Below are positions 49,447 to 58,760 of a stretch of 64,000 nt of DNA, in pieces (within the stretch, counting starts at the first letter, position 1; each line of letters begins with the position of its first letter). The DNA comes from Tillus elongatus. Lineage: Eukaryota > Arthropoda > Insecta > Coleoptera > Cleridae. The stretch lies in NCBI GenBank assembly GCA_964006375.1, contig OZ023265.1, positions 115,313,358 through 115,377,357 of the forward strand, in the 5' to 3' direction. The translations under genes were made by a program, and so were the position numbers. The notes under the pieces were generated by a model. The model saw nothing but the letters and a program-made list of their open reading frames with translations, was not told the DNA's origin and made no database searches.

Positions 49447-50629
49447 CTATACTATTATGTGATCCATAAGTGGTTCTATGACTATCAATGCAAAACAGAT
49501 CTTTGGTTCTTGTGTTGTGAGAGGGGACTCTAAAGTTAAATTCCGAAACAACTCAGGATAATCAATAACACTATTAAACACCTTGTAACCGAACCTGGCA
49601 GTCAGTACAGTTCGTCGTTCATGTAGTGTCTCTATATTAAGATGTTTTAATTTTTCCTCGTAAGAATAACGCACATCATGAGGTAATGGCAATTTCTTAA
49701 ACAAAAATTTCACAAATCGCTTTTGAATCAGTTCAATCCGATTGTGGTGGCACTGAAAAATAGGACCCCACACAACAATGCAATAATCAATAATGGATCT
49801 TACAAGACTAAAATAGACGCTTTTAAGAGCAACGACACTCTCGAAATGATAACACGGACGCGGACACCTACACATGCGACTTGCCCCAGAAACCACCCGG
49901 TCCAGATGCAGGAGAAACGTGAAATCGCTATCATAGAGTACAGCCAAGTCAGCAACACTTGTTACACGTTGCAAAGCATCGCCATTTAAAGCATAACTAA
50001 ATCTAACACATGCGACTTGCCCCAGAAACCACTCGGTCCAGATGCAGGAGAAACGTGAAATCGCTATCATAGAGTACAGCCAAGTCAGCAACACTTGTTA
50101 CACGTTGCAAAGCATCGCCATTTAAAGCATAACTAAATCTAACAGGCACCTTTTTCTTATGAAAAGAAATGACTTTACATTTCTCGACATTTAAATATAG
50201 GTTGTTCTGGTTACACCACTTCATGATATTATTAAGATCACTTTGAATTAATTGACAATCACCATAATTATTAACTCTAAGGAACAACTTCAAATCATCC
50301 GCAAAGAGAAGAACTCGACAATTTTTGATTATCATCGTGATATCATTGATGAAAATCAAGAAGAGAATAGGACCCAAGTGAGAGTCCTGAGGTACACCAG
50401 AACTTGCTGTTATCTCATATGAGAAATTATCTCTAATCTTAATAATCTGTTTCCTATCTGTCAAGTAAGAACCGAGCCATCGCAAGAGCATGCCACAAAC
50501 GCCATATTGTTCTAGTTTGAATAACAAAATCTGGTGATTTACCCGATCAATGGTTTTTTTAAAGTCAGTGTAAACTGAATCAGCTTGACAACCATTTACC
50601 AGTGCAGAGCAAATATAACTATTATACAC
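49447..50629 (-). pseudogene. Jockey-like LINE reverse transcriptase with internal tandem duplication
   Basis: Minus-strand reverse transcriptase. Motif A VYTDFKKTIDRVNHQIL (about 50560; the expected phenylalanine before DRV is isoleucine) is followed by SGVPQDSHLGPILFLIFIND (50400) and LFADDLKLF (50300, catalytic aspartates intact). NNLYLNVEKCKVISF follows. The C-terminal region has SIIDYCIVVWGPIF, RIELIQKRFVKFLF and a LHERRTVLTARFGYKVF segment. A 136 bp tandem duplication (49871-50142) repeats the region LNGDALQRVTSVADLAVLYD. Because 136 is not divisible by three, it shifts the frame. Apart from this the coding sequence is unusually open, so the copy looks fairly young. Confidence 0.9.
49871..50142. 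repeat. 136 bp tandem duplication inside LINE
   Basis: Units 49871-50006 and 50007-50142 start CACATGCGACTTGCCCCAGA and differ at only one position that I can see (C/T near base 27). Confidence 0.95.
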
Positions 50630-50645
50630 AATTAAATTTGATGTT

Positions 50646-50960
50646 GTAGATATATAGGCAAGTATTAACGGAGCGCCCCTAAGTTACAGATGGCAACATA
50701 CTGAGTTAGTTTGTAGGGTGTTATAATTTAGTATTGTCCCTAGTATAGTAGAGTTCACCAAAAAGTTACGTTGACCGTTGAACGAATGGGCAGATCGTGA
50801 ACGTAAACGCGATTATTAAATTGTCTTATTAGTAAATATTCGTAGAAAAATTTCACCAATAGGGAGATTTCTACTGTTGAATTTCAATTTTGAATTTTTT
50901 TTCCAAATAAGCGCGAACCCATATCCGGGGTCAGTTTTAATTTTCATATGTTTATATATA
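50646..50960 (+). repeat. B module and flank, left of E4
   Basis: Unplaced sequence to about 50830, then a B module (AGGGAGATTTCTACTGTTGA, AAATAAGCGCGAAC, CCATATCCGGGGTCAG) leading into a short TATATATA at 50953, where E4 is inserted. Confidence 0.55.
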
Positions 50961-51281
50961 CAGGGTGGGGCATTAAAAACGAAACAGATCGATTTGCGTC
51001 CAGAGAATTATTTTGTTAAGAAACGCTGAAATACGGCAATTTTAATATTGAGGGGGACATGTTTTGACATAAAACTCAACTTTGTCACATCAACCCCTTA
51101 AGGGTGGTGATAACAACCCTTATATTTTAAATAGGGAACATGGGTCGAGTGTTGCATCGTTTGAAAGCTCTTTCTTTTCTGAATTCACCACACTAATTTT
51201 TTTGGAAGTTTTATCAACTTGTTTAAAAATTATTCACAGTTGAAGTTGCAAGAACGTATTTCATTCATTGCGATAAGAAAT
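50961..51281. repeat. E4 left terminal inverted repeat
   Basis: Inverted partner of 52560-52880. The innermost shared segment is TTCACAGTTGAAGTTGCA. Confidence 0.85.
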
Positions 51282-51292
51282 GCACTAATTAG

Positions 51293-52420
51293 TCAATTTT
51301 TCGTTAAAAAAAAACTAAGAAACAAAAGCAAACGTTCAAAAATGTTTATTCTGTTAAGTAAGTGTTCAAATTGTTGACCACCAGCTTCCATACAAAAGTA
51401 CAAATTTTCTTCAAAACGAGCTCTGACATTCTGGAGCATTTGTGGAGTTATTAGACGGCATTCTTCAACAGTGCGTCGTCGTAATTCTTCCAAAGACTCT
51501 GGTTCTGTTGCGTAAATTCTATTCTTTGAATGGCCCTACAGAAAGAAGTCTAAATGTGTTAAATCCGGTGATCTAGGAGGCTACTCAATAGCACCTCTAC
51601 GCCCAATACATTGCTCTGAAAACTCTCTGTTCAAAAACTTCCTAACACTTTGTGAAAAATGCGGAGGAGCTTCATCTTGTTGAAACACTAGTTGATTTTC
51701 TTGATAGCGACCATCATTTTCAACAATGTCAATTAGTAGAGGGTAAACGATATCTTCTAGTAACTCCAAATACGTTTCGCCACTCAAATTTCCATAAAGA
51801 AAAATTGGTCCGATTAAACGGTCTCCAAAAATGCCAGTCCAGACATTCAATTTCTGTGAAGTTTAAGTGTGGACTTCGTGAAATTTTCTTGGAATATTAT
51901 CTGCCCAATAACGACAATTATGACGATTGACTGTAGAGTTTAATAAAAACGTACACTCGTCTGAAAAACAGATATTGAACAGAAAGTTCCCGTTATCAGC
52001 TATTCGTGCAGTCATAACTTCACAAAACTCCAGCCGCCGATCAAAATCATCTTCATTCAGTTGTACAAGATGAATTTTATACGGGTGAAATGTATCATGC
52101 TTCAATATTCGCTGAAAGTTCTTCTTTTGATGTTTGAAACAGTTGCCAACTTTTTCGTGCTCAAAGTTGGGTCTGCAGCAATTTGCCCTAAAACTTGAAT
52201 CTCAGTAATCTAATTTCTAACCGGCAATTCACGTTCAGGATCCGGTTTTTTGTTGGCTACTGAACCACTTTGTCGAAACTTTGCAACTAACTCCAAAATG
52301 TATTTTCTGTTAACATGTCTGTTCGGATGTCGTTCATTAAACAAATGTGCGGTACGGTTGGAACAGTCATCGTTTTTTTTTTAAGTAATTAATATAACTT
52401 TTTCTTCTCCAGAATACACC
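51293..52420 (-). pseudogene. E4 DUF4817-type transposase, nearly full but interrupted
   Basis: Minus strand: an N-terminal helix-turn-helix with [20 protein letters not shown] and TLSTKKLATVSNIKRRTFSE (52300-52110). TFHPYKIHLVQLNEDDFDRR follows. NICFSDECTFLLNSTVNRHN (first aspartate, about 51970) ends in a frameshift near 51860. Next are LNVWTGIFGDRLIGPIFLYG and LVFQQDEAPPHFSQSV (second aspartate, about 51680). PPRSPDLTHLDFFL follows an in-frame stop (third aspartate, about 51580), then another stop. The end is RARFEENLYFCMEAGGQQFE. All catalytic residues are kept, with about 36 residues between the last two. A few stops and one frameshift inactivate it. Confidence 0.9.
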
Positions 52421-52559
52421 ATTAATTTTCGGTAGTACTATCAAGTATCAAACCGACCGATAAACTGAAATAATAAACCGCATTTCTCTCATTCCGATAA
52501 GAAAAGTTATGATAGTCATTTTTTTGTTTACAAACCAACAAAACATTGACTATCAGCAC

Positions 52560-52874
52560 ATTTCTAATCGGAATGAGTGAAATGCGTTTCTGCATCTTCA
52601 ACTGTGAATAATTTGTAAACGAGTTGATAAACCTTCAAAACAATTAGTGTGCTGAATTCATTAAAGAAAAAGCTTCCAAATGATGTAACACTCGACCCAC
52701 GTTCCCTATTTAAAATATAAGGGTTGTTATCACCACCCTTAAGGGGTTGATGTGACAAAGTTGAGTTTTTTGTGAAAACATGTACCCCTCAATATTAAAA
52801 TTAACGTGTTTCAGCGTTTCTTAAAAACAAAATTTCTCTGGACGCAAATCGGCCTGTTTCGTTTTCAATGCGCC

Positions 52875-52880
<6 letters not shown>
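52560..52880. repeat. E4 right terminal inverted repeat
   Basis: Inverted partner of 50961-51281, merging into the TA array. Confidence 0.85.

Positions 52881-52940
<60 letters not shown>
52878..52940. repeat. (TA)n microsatellite
   Basis: About 31 TA units to the right of E4. A short remainder (50953-50960) lies on the left, so E4 split an A/B repeat at its TA core. Confidence 0.95.
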
Positions 52941-52942
<2 letters not shown>

Positions 52943-53170
52943 ACACCTACCACTCAAAAAATAATGGGCCGCTTTTAATAAAATTTGGCATGTACCTTCC
53001 CTTTGTAAGTCGCTTGAATTAGTTCGTTAGCCAGGAAAATCGCACCAGGTTTTCTGGGAAAATTCAAAAGTAAAAAGGCTATGGTAATCAAATTTGGTAC
53101 GTAGGCTCATGATATAAACGGTAAACTTTAAAGAATTTCTATGTTTCAAGAAAAAAGTTATTGGCATTTA
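52941..53170 (+). repeat. A module right of E4
   Basis: Starts CACTCAAAAAATAATGGGCC and continues AATTTGGCATGTACCTTCCC and CCAGGAAAATCGCACCAGGT, as in other A copies. Confidence 0.6.
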
Positions 53171-54943
53171 ATATTTCATTCTGAATTAACTTAGGGTCGT
53201 AGTAGTGTATATATTTGCGATATTGATACTTGCTAATATATTGCTTTTATAGCATTCAGGATTATAAGACCTTTTTATCTGACTCCTTTTGCAACTCAAT
53301 CATTATACAGTATGGTGCAAATACAAATTCATTATTTCGAAACTTGGTGAAGAATATTCTGAAACAGATTTTTTTAATTTTTGAACGTACATTTCGTGAG
53401 ATATTTGTTTTATTCGGGACATCATATGTGGGAGCTTGATGACATCATCAATGGTTTCTGTTAAATTTTTATATGGGTCATGTGATACGTACCTCTTTTG
53501 AAAGGTCATTTAATTCCATATACAACCATATAAGTAAGTTGAAATAATTGAATCTTATTGGGGTCAAAAAATATTTTGATAATTGGAACAAAATACTATA
53601 ACATATTTAAACTGCCGTGCGTACGCAGCTTTTTTTCTCTTAAGATTTCTGATAAATTTTGCTAAATAAATTGTTCTTTGTCACCTTACCCGCCTACCAT
53701 AAAAAGCGTCATTTAAATAGTTTTTTTCCAATACCGTAAACCGTAAACGATTTCTTTAGTGGAACAGCCAATCTTATAATTTTTCATTCCGACTGAAATA
53801 TAAATTTCCTTGATAATTAAAGTATATTTTGTATTGGCTTCTTTATTTTCGACCGTGCTTAGATATACAAAAGTAGGTATGATGAGGGAGGTCCCTGGAA
53901 AGAAGATATTACTTTCTTACTTGGTTTTCTGCCATTTTAGCAAATTTCCCCTGGAAGAAAAATTCGCTAATGGGTAGATCTATATATATATAATCCACAT
54001 AAATAAGTGGTTAGCAATGAAGCATTTACGCAAAAATAAGAAGTAGCTCTAATGAACTAGATCTGTAAGAGCACATTCTGTTTTTCTAGATAAAGCCCTA
54101 CGTCTATACTTAGTATATAACCATTTCTCTAAGCAAGCACCATTACTATTGAAATATTGAAAAAGTATTACACGAAATTGCTTTACACTAAAAGAAACAC
54201 ACGAGTTTTTTTTTTCTCTTAATGAAACTTTTCTGTTTAAATCTAAAGTTTCCCCACTTACTATCTAGTTTTGTGTTCTTGCAAAATAATAGCTTCTGCG
54301 TAGCTTTTGTGTTCTTGCAAAATAATAGCTTCTGCGTAGCTAGGTTCAGTTGAGCGATCACTTGTGAAACTGATGCAAATCTATGTTTTTGTCGTTGATT
54401 CCTGACCTACAACTTGTTCAAATTATGCTAACCGTGTATCTCAACTCCGTGCCCCCAAAGTTAAAGTGGTCTTTAATCAGCATTTAATGTTTCACCGTCA
54501 ATAACGCTCACGACCAAATCGCAGAACACTGTTGTCGCTTTAATTACAGATACTCATGCAGTACCTTCTCCTTTCATCTATCAACTCTGTCATTTACATA
54601 TTCTGCAAGAACATGCAGCAATTTGTAATTATAAAAATGCATGGGAAACTACCTGGATGCCGTTTAAAGTAAGTGCATAGTCAGCATGTCTGCCACATGA
54701 CTATACGAAATGCCTTTCTGACATGACATGAGACACCCAACCTTATAATTGTTCATATGCAAAAATTCTGAGTTATTTGTTACAGCGTTTTAATGGATGT
54801 AGAAGGCAGTGGTCCTCATTTGAATGTTTCTCTTTATAACAATCGTATAGACATAGACAGAACATTAATATAGTTTGGGACATGGCGCCGCAAGAAAATT
54901 ATTGGCTAACTGTTATTATCTTCGACTTGCGAAGCTAAATATA
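53171..54943. other. No gene; one 36 bp tandem duplication
   Basis: No domain was recognised. A unit of about 36 bp containing TTGTGTTCTTGCAAAATAAT is duplicated in tandem at about 54269-54340. A possible B edge (GAAAAATTCGCTAATGGGTA) lies at 53956. Confidence 0.5.
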
Positions 54944-55098
54944 CAGGGTGGCGCATTTCTGTGGTAAAGCGCAATATTAACTTTATTATTCACAATACAA
55001 AAAAATGTAATCACAAACATTATAGAGAATCACAGTCTGCACAGAATGTCCCATATTTGCAGGACAATGTAAACCTACTTTTTTAATGGAACACCCTG
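54944..55098. mobile_element. 155 bp MITE
   Basis: Flanked by TA (54942-54943 and 55099-55100). The left tip is CAGGGTGGCGCATTTCTG and the right tip read inward is CAGGGTGTTCCATTAAAAAA. There is no coding capacity. The tips resemble those of E4 (CAGGGTGGGGCATT), so it may be a non-autonomous relative. Confidence 0.7.
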
Positions 55099-55100
55099 TA

Positions 55101-55489
55101 TACTACTTAATTTCTTGACCTCTTTTTTTTTAAATTTTGAGTCTAATTTGTAGAGGCATATTCTTAGCTACAGTGCATTGTTTTAAAGATATTTTAAATT
55201 TTATTAAAAAAAAATCACATGCAGCTTCTAAATGTCGTTATTTACCGATTATTAAACTTAGAGACTTCAATTTGGCATGTTGTTCGTCCATAGATGCCAT
55301 CACATTATTGTAGTATAAACGATGTGTTTACCTGTACAGGGTTTTCGTGAATAGCGATTAAAGTTGGTCACATTCTAGGTCCAAAAATGCTTTTTTTTTT
55401 CAAACGGAACATCCTGCATTTTATGTTGTAAAAAGCAAGGCCTCATCTCTAGCTTAAACTTTTGTTAAGTACTCAATATGTTTAATGAA
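55101..55489. other. No recognisable gene
   Basis: A tip-like TACAGGGTTTTCGTGAATAG at 55337 and ACGGAACATCCTGCA near 55404 could be a second small MITE, but the match is weak. Confidence 0.4.
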
Positions 55490-56270
55490 ATACCAGGTAT
55501 AACATTTGATTATGTCCTATATTATAGTAGAAACAATGTACCATATTTCATCAAAATAAGTTTATTGTTTGAAAATGTACAAAAAGTTTCCTAAAATAAA
55601 CTTAAAATGTTCCCGAAAAACTTGTTTCCTAGCCAACGAATCTTAAGTGAGATGCAAATTGAGTTATTGAAATTTAAAGCATTTAATGAAACTTCACTAC
55701 CAAAACGCACTTGCTGCGTCTCGAAGTTCTTTTATGACGAAGATGTATTATATTTCGATGAAAAAGAGGTAGACCACGCTGTGATTGTAAAATTAAGTTT
55801 ATAAGATGCAACTCAAGACAACCTATAATTAACATAGGTATACAATTTTTTCTCGCATCTTGTATATTAACGGATATTTTGAGCCTTTTCTACGAAAATT
55901 CTCTAAAAATTATAGACTATTAAACCATAAACTCTAACTGCCAAAGCAACAGAGAAAGAGTCTATTTGAAATGAATTTTTTGGAAATATTTGATAAAATT
56001 CATGAAAGTCTGGACGCAGCAAATGCGTTATGGTAACGAATTTTCATACAAACGTTTTTAATGTTAGATATGGTTTTTTTAAAGAAAGACATGAATTTTA
56101 GTAGATAGTGTATCTCTATAGTAGAAACAATGTACGGTATTACATAAAACTAACTTTTTATTTTAAAAAGTACAAAAAATTCCTGAAGGTAAATTTAAAA
56201 TTTTCCCACAGAACTATTCTGACCAGCGAGACTAGACCAGCCAAGATACAATTATTCACCGAAAGCTTTT
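55490..56270. repeat. A-family repeat segments
   Basis: Contains TATTATAGTAGAAACAATGT, GCACTTGCTGCGTCTCGA at about 55703 and an inverted landmark GGACGCAGCAAATGCGTTAT at 56012. A second GTAGAAACAATGTACGG follows. The 65-codon plus-strand frame (55607-55804) lies entirely within this repeat and is not a gene. Confidence 0.6.
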
Positions 56271-56875
56271 GGGCAGAAATTTAAAAAATGTTTACATGTA
56301 GATTTATAAACAATCTGTTTCATGATAATTCGCAGTTTTTTTTACAAAGATTGGCTAATTCATTTGAGAGCCTCCTTTATATGGCCCGTAGATTTTTTTG
56401 ACGAATAATATAATTAAAACCTCCCTAAATGCGTCATTTTCATGGGACTCCGATTTCCATTGGTAAAAACGCCGTATCATAATTGTTGATATATTCCAAA
56501 ATGTAAAAAGTTGAAAAACAATTGACATAACTAGAAAATGATGGGCGATATAAATTTTTCTCCTTACAAGCATGCATTAAAATTTGGTATTATATAAAAA
56601 TAAAAAAACTTGTATCACCAACGACTTATTGGCCAGCCTGTAATTGCCAACATAATTTTATAAGATGCCGCTCAAAACACCCTATAAATAACTTTTATAA
56701 TATTTCTTGTATAACGACCGATATTGAGCTTTACACTAGAAGTGTATATATCTAATAATGTAAAAACTTAAATTGACTCCGGAGGCACCTAGTTCGCAAT
56801 TCTTTGGAGAAATATTATTTTTTAAATAAAAATTCGTTAATAAGAACAAAACATAAATGTGACTACCTAAAAAAA
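56271..56875. repeat. Degraded A and B segments
   Basis: CACCAACGACTTATTGGCCA occurs at 56617, and a weak B module lies near 56770-56840 (GACTCCGGAGGCACCTAG, then AAAAATTCGTTAATAAG). No gene is visible; the minus-strand 72-codon frame at 56355-56573 is unremarkable. Confidence 0.45.
56869..56875 (-). terminator. Pol III T-run terminator
   Basis: Seven consecutive T on the minus strand directly after the 5S-like 3' end. Confidence 0.7.
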
Positions 56876-57022
56876 GAGGTAACAATACACGATGGTCTCA
56901 GGTGGTCACCCATCCAAGAAAAGCTTTGCCCGAGGTTGCTTAACTTCGGAGATTGAACTACAATCGGTTTTTCAACGTGGTGTCGGAACTACAATCGGTT
57001 TTTTCAACGTGGTATCGGCGTT
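56876..57022 (-). pseudogene. 5S rRNA-derived pseudogene with internal duplication
   Basis: The minus strand resembles eukaryotic 5S ribosomal RNA. GATACCACGTTGAAAAA stands near the 5' end. Then come TCCGAAGTTAAGCAAC, CTCGGGC and TTGGATGGGTGACCACCTGAG, which cover box A, the intermediate element and box C of the internal RNA polymerase III promoter. The 3' part GTGTATTGTTACCTC is followed by a run of seven T on the minus strand (56869-56875), the usual Pol III terminator. A 31-32 bp unit (56955-56985 and 56986-57017) is duplicated in the 5' half and makes the copy longer than the usual ~120 nt. It could be a dispersed 5S pseudogene or the head of a 5S-derived SINE. Confidence 0.85.
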
Positions 57023-57599
57023 CGCTTGACATGTTAATTTTTTCCAGGCTTATATATTCATTATTAATTTTCGAGTTTCGATTTTAAATAAAGAATTTAC
57101 TTATTTTCAAATTTTGCTATATTTACACAGTTTTTAACAGTCCTGATTGCATACGTACTGTTCCTATGTCAAAGAATTAATTTAATAACATAACCTATTT
57201 TATCGGTTAGGGTCTTGGACGACTAATATGATCAAACAACTTTGTTGTTTTGGGTTATGATTTATCTGGTTCACAAGCTTTTTGTATAAACTAAAATTAT
57301 TAATCGAAAAACAACCTATTCTCTTATTAACCTAAGATAAAAACAATCAAGTGGCAAATTTTTAATTTCATGTCGTCTGTCATTTTCCATAATTGCGGCC
57401 GAGATTTCACGATTGTTGGTTCGGGTAGTATGTTTATGCCTGGTATATAATTAGTTTGGTTACCGTTGATGTATGGTTAATACCTGTTGTATAAATCAAT
57501 CTACGCGTGGCAGTTACCTATTCTGTCTGTCAGGAATGGGACTTTAACCACTAAGTCGTCTCAATGCATGTCTTTGGCATTTTCTTTTTAATTTGGAAA
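57023..57599. other. No recognisable gene
   Basis: AT-rich, with no domain or repeat border that I can support. Confidence 0.5.
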
Positions 57600-57735
57600 A
57601 AACTCTAAATATTGTGTACCAAATTACTTAAAATTCACAACATAGGTTTATTTGCACCATTGCTAGCCACATATAAAATCTCACTAGAGTTACTCAGTTT
57701 AGTATTTTTTGAGTTATCGCTCGGATACATACATA

Positions 57736-57824
<89 letters not shown>

Positions 57825-57915
57825 TCGCGCTCATCTGAATACACTTTTTCAAAAGCTTTTCATCGTGACCTCTCTATCAGCGAATTTTTCTTAATGAAAA
57901 TTCGCTAATAAGATA
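57600..57915 (+). repeat. A edge, TA array and B module
   Basis: TTTTTTGAGTTATCGCTCGG and ATACATACAT lead into (TA)n at 57733-57821. A B module follows (AAATTCGCGCTCATCTGAAT, then GACCTCTCTATCAGCG) with a hairpin end GCGAATTTTTCTTAATG / AAAATTCGC. Confidence 0.7.
57733..57821. repeat. (TA)n microsatellite
   Basis: About 43 TA units, with one ATGT interruption near 57740. Confidence 0.95.
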
Positions 57916-57928
57916 TAAATAGCAGGAA

Positions 57929-58319
57929 GTGCAGGCCATACAAAGTCTTAAAATGTGGCTTAAAGATTTCCAGCGGCGGCTCTTTGTTATGCCACTTCCA
58001 AAACCGATAACTGTAGCCGTACGCTTGCCAGAGCTGGAACTAGAACAGTTCAACGAATCTCTGGCAGAATGGGCACAACATAATAAGACTTATTATGCTG
58101 TGGTATGGGTGTCATTTTGGGAGCAATTAGAAAATGCGGTGCATAAGAGTACGATATGGGCCAGCATCCAAGTTTAACTACCCACAGTCGGTCTTAGCAG
58201 GGAAGGCAGCAGAGACAATAAGTGGCTTCACACCAACGGCCTTTTGTTATGCTGGGGCAATAGAGATGCTGAAAAATCAATTTGGCAACACCGAACGTAA
58301 AAATCTGTTACAGACATAG
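57929..58319 (+). pseudogene. BEL/Pao gag fragment (DUF1759-like)
   Basis: Plus strand: VRLPELELEQFNESLAEW, then VSFWEQLENAVHKS in one frame. After a frameshift near 58160 it reads SKFNYPQSVLAGKAAETISG and AFCYAGAIEMLKNQFGNTER. The pattern LPxLELxxF, FWExxxxxVH, KFNYxxSxLxGxAxxxI and YxxAIxxLxxxFG is that of the DUF1759 region in Gag-like parts of BEL/Pao LTR retrotransposons. Only this ~130-residue core remains. No protease, reverse transcriptase or LTR follows. Confidence 0.85.
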
Positions 58320-58346
58320 CCAGAAACTAAAAGATAATTACAAAGA

Positions 58347-58760
58347 ATGCTTATCCTGCTATATTGTGTGGTAAATTCAATGAGATCAGAGATTAACATG
58401 ACGAATGCAAAATTTATGAAGATAGGTAAGAATCTGACTGCGAAAATGGATGTAAAGCTAAACGGTAAACAAGTAAAAAGCTGTACGTACCTTGGGATTA
58501 TTATTTCGGAAAGCGTTAAATGTAGCAAATATCTTATAGGGAGGATCAAGATGCCAAAGCAAGCAATCAAGCGACTTACTAATAAACATTGGTGATGTAT
58601 GGGGCGGAAACCTGAACTATGTTTATCAGGATATGGATAAAATAGAAGATTTTTAAATGCGGATAGAGAAAAATTAGAAAGGCACGTTAAACCGACAGAA
58701 AGACGAATCAAAGTGTACTAGAAGAGATGAAAGAAGACACATGCGTATTGGTGACATTCC
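58347..58760 (+). pseudogene. RTE-like LINE reverse transcriptase C-terminal fragment
   Basis: Plus strand: AKFMKIGKNLTAKMDVKLNG, QVKSCTYLGIIISESVKCSK, then IKMPKQAIKRLTNKHW and, after a stop, VMYGAETWTM. This matches the end of the reverse transcriptase in RTE-type and related LINEs (NGKxIxxVxxxKYLGxxIS, RIxxAKQAF, YGxETWT). Later NRQKDESKCTRR fits the following helix region. Several stops break it. It directly follows the BEL gag fragment, so two unrelated relics are juxtaposed. Confidence 0.7.

Larger units (their letters stand above)
49236..50645 (-). mobile_element. 5'-truncated Jockey-like LINE
   Basis: The minus-strand reverse transcriptase part of a non-LTR element ends in an (AATA)n tail (49236-49262 on the plus strand as TTTATTTATTTATTTATTG). 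The 5' end is truncated inside the reverse transcriptase at about 50645. I call it Jockey-like because of the YTDF, GVPQ-SHLGP and FADDLK motifs. Confidence 0.8.
50961..52880 (-). mobile_element. E4: mariner-type DNA transposon with ~300 bp inverted repeats
   Basis: 1.92 kb, inserted in a TA tract. The left end reads CAGGGTGGGGCATTAAAAAC and the right end reads AGGTGGCGCATTGAAAAC inward. The inverted repeats include ATCAACCCCTTAAGGGTGGT and GGGTTGTTATCACCACCCTT. The right border is uncertain by 1-2 bases because it merges with (TA)n. The transposase is on the minus strand. Confidence 0.9.

Noticed and set aside
53303..53509. 68-codon minus-strand frame resembling a charged small protein
   Set aside because: No domain recognised; lies in degraded repeat sequence.
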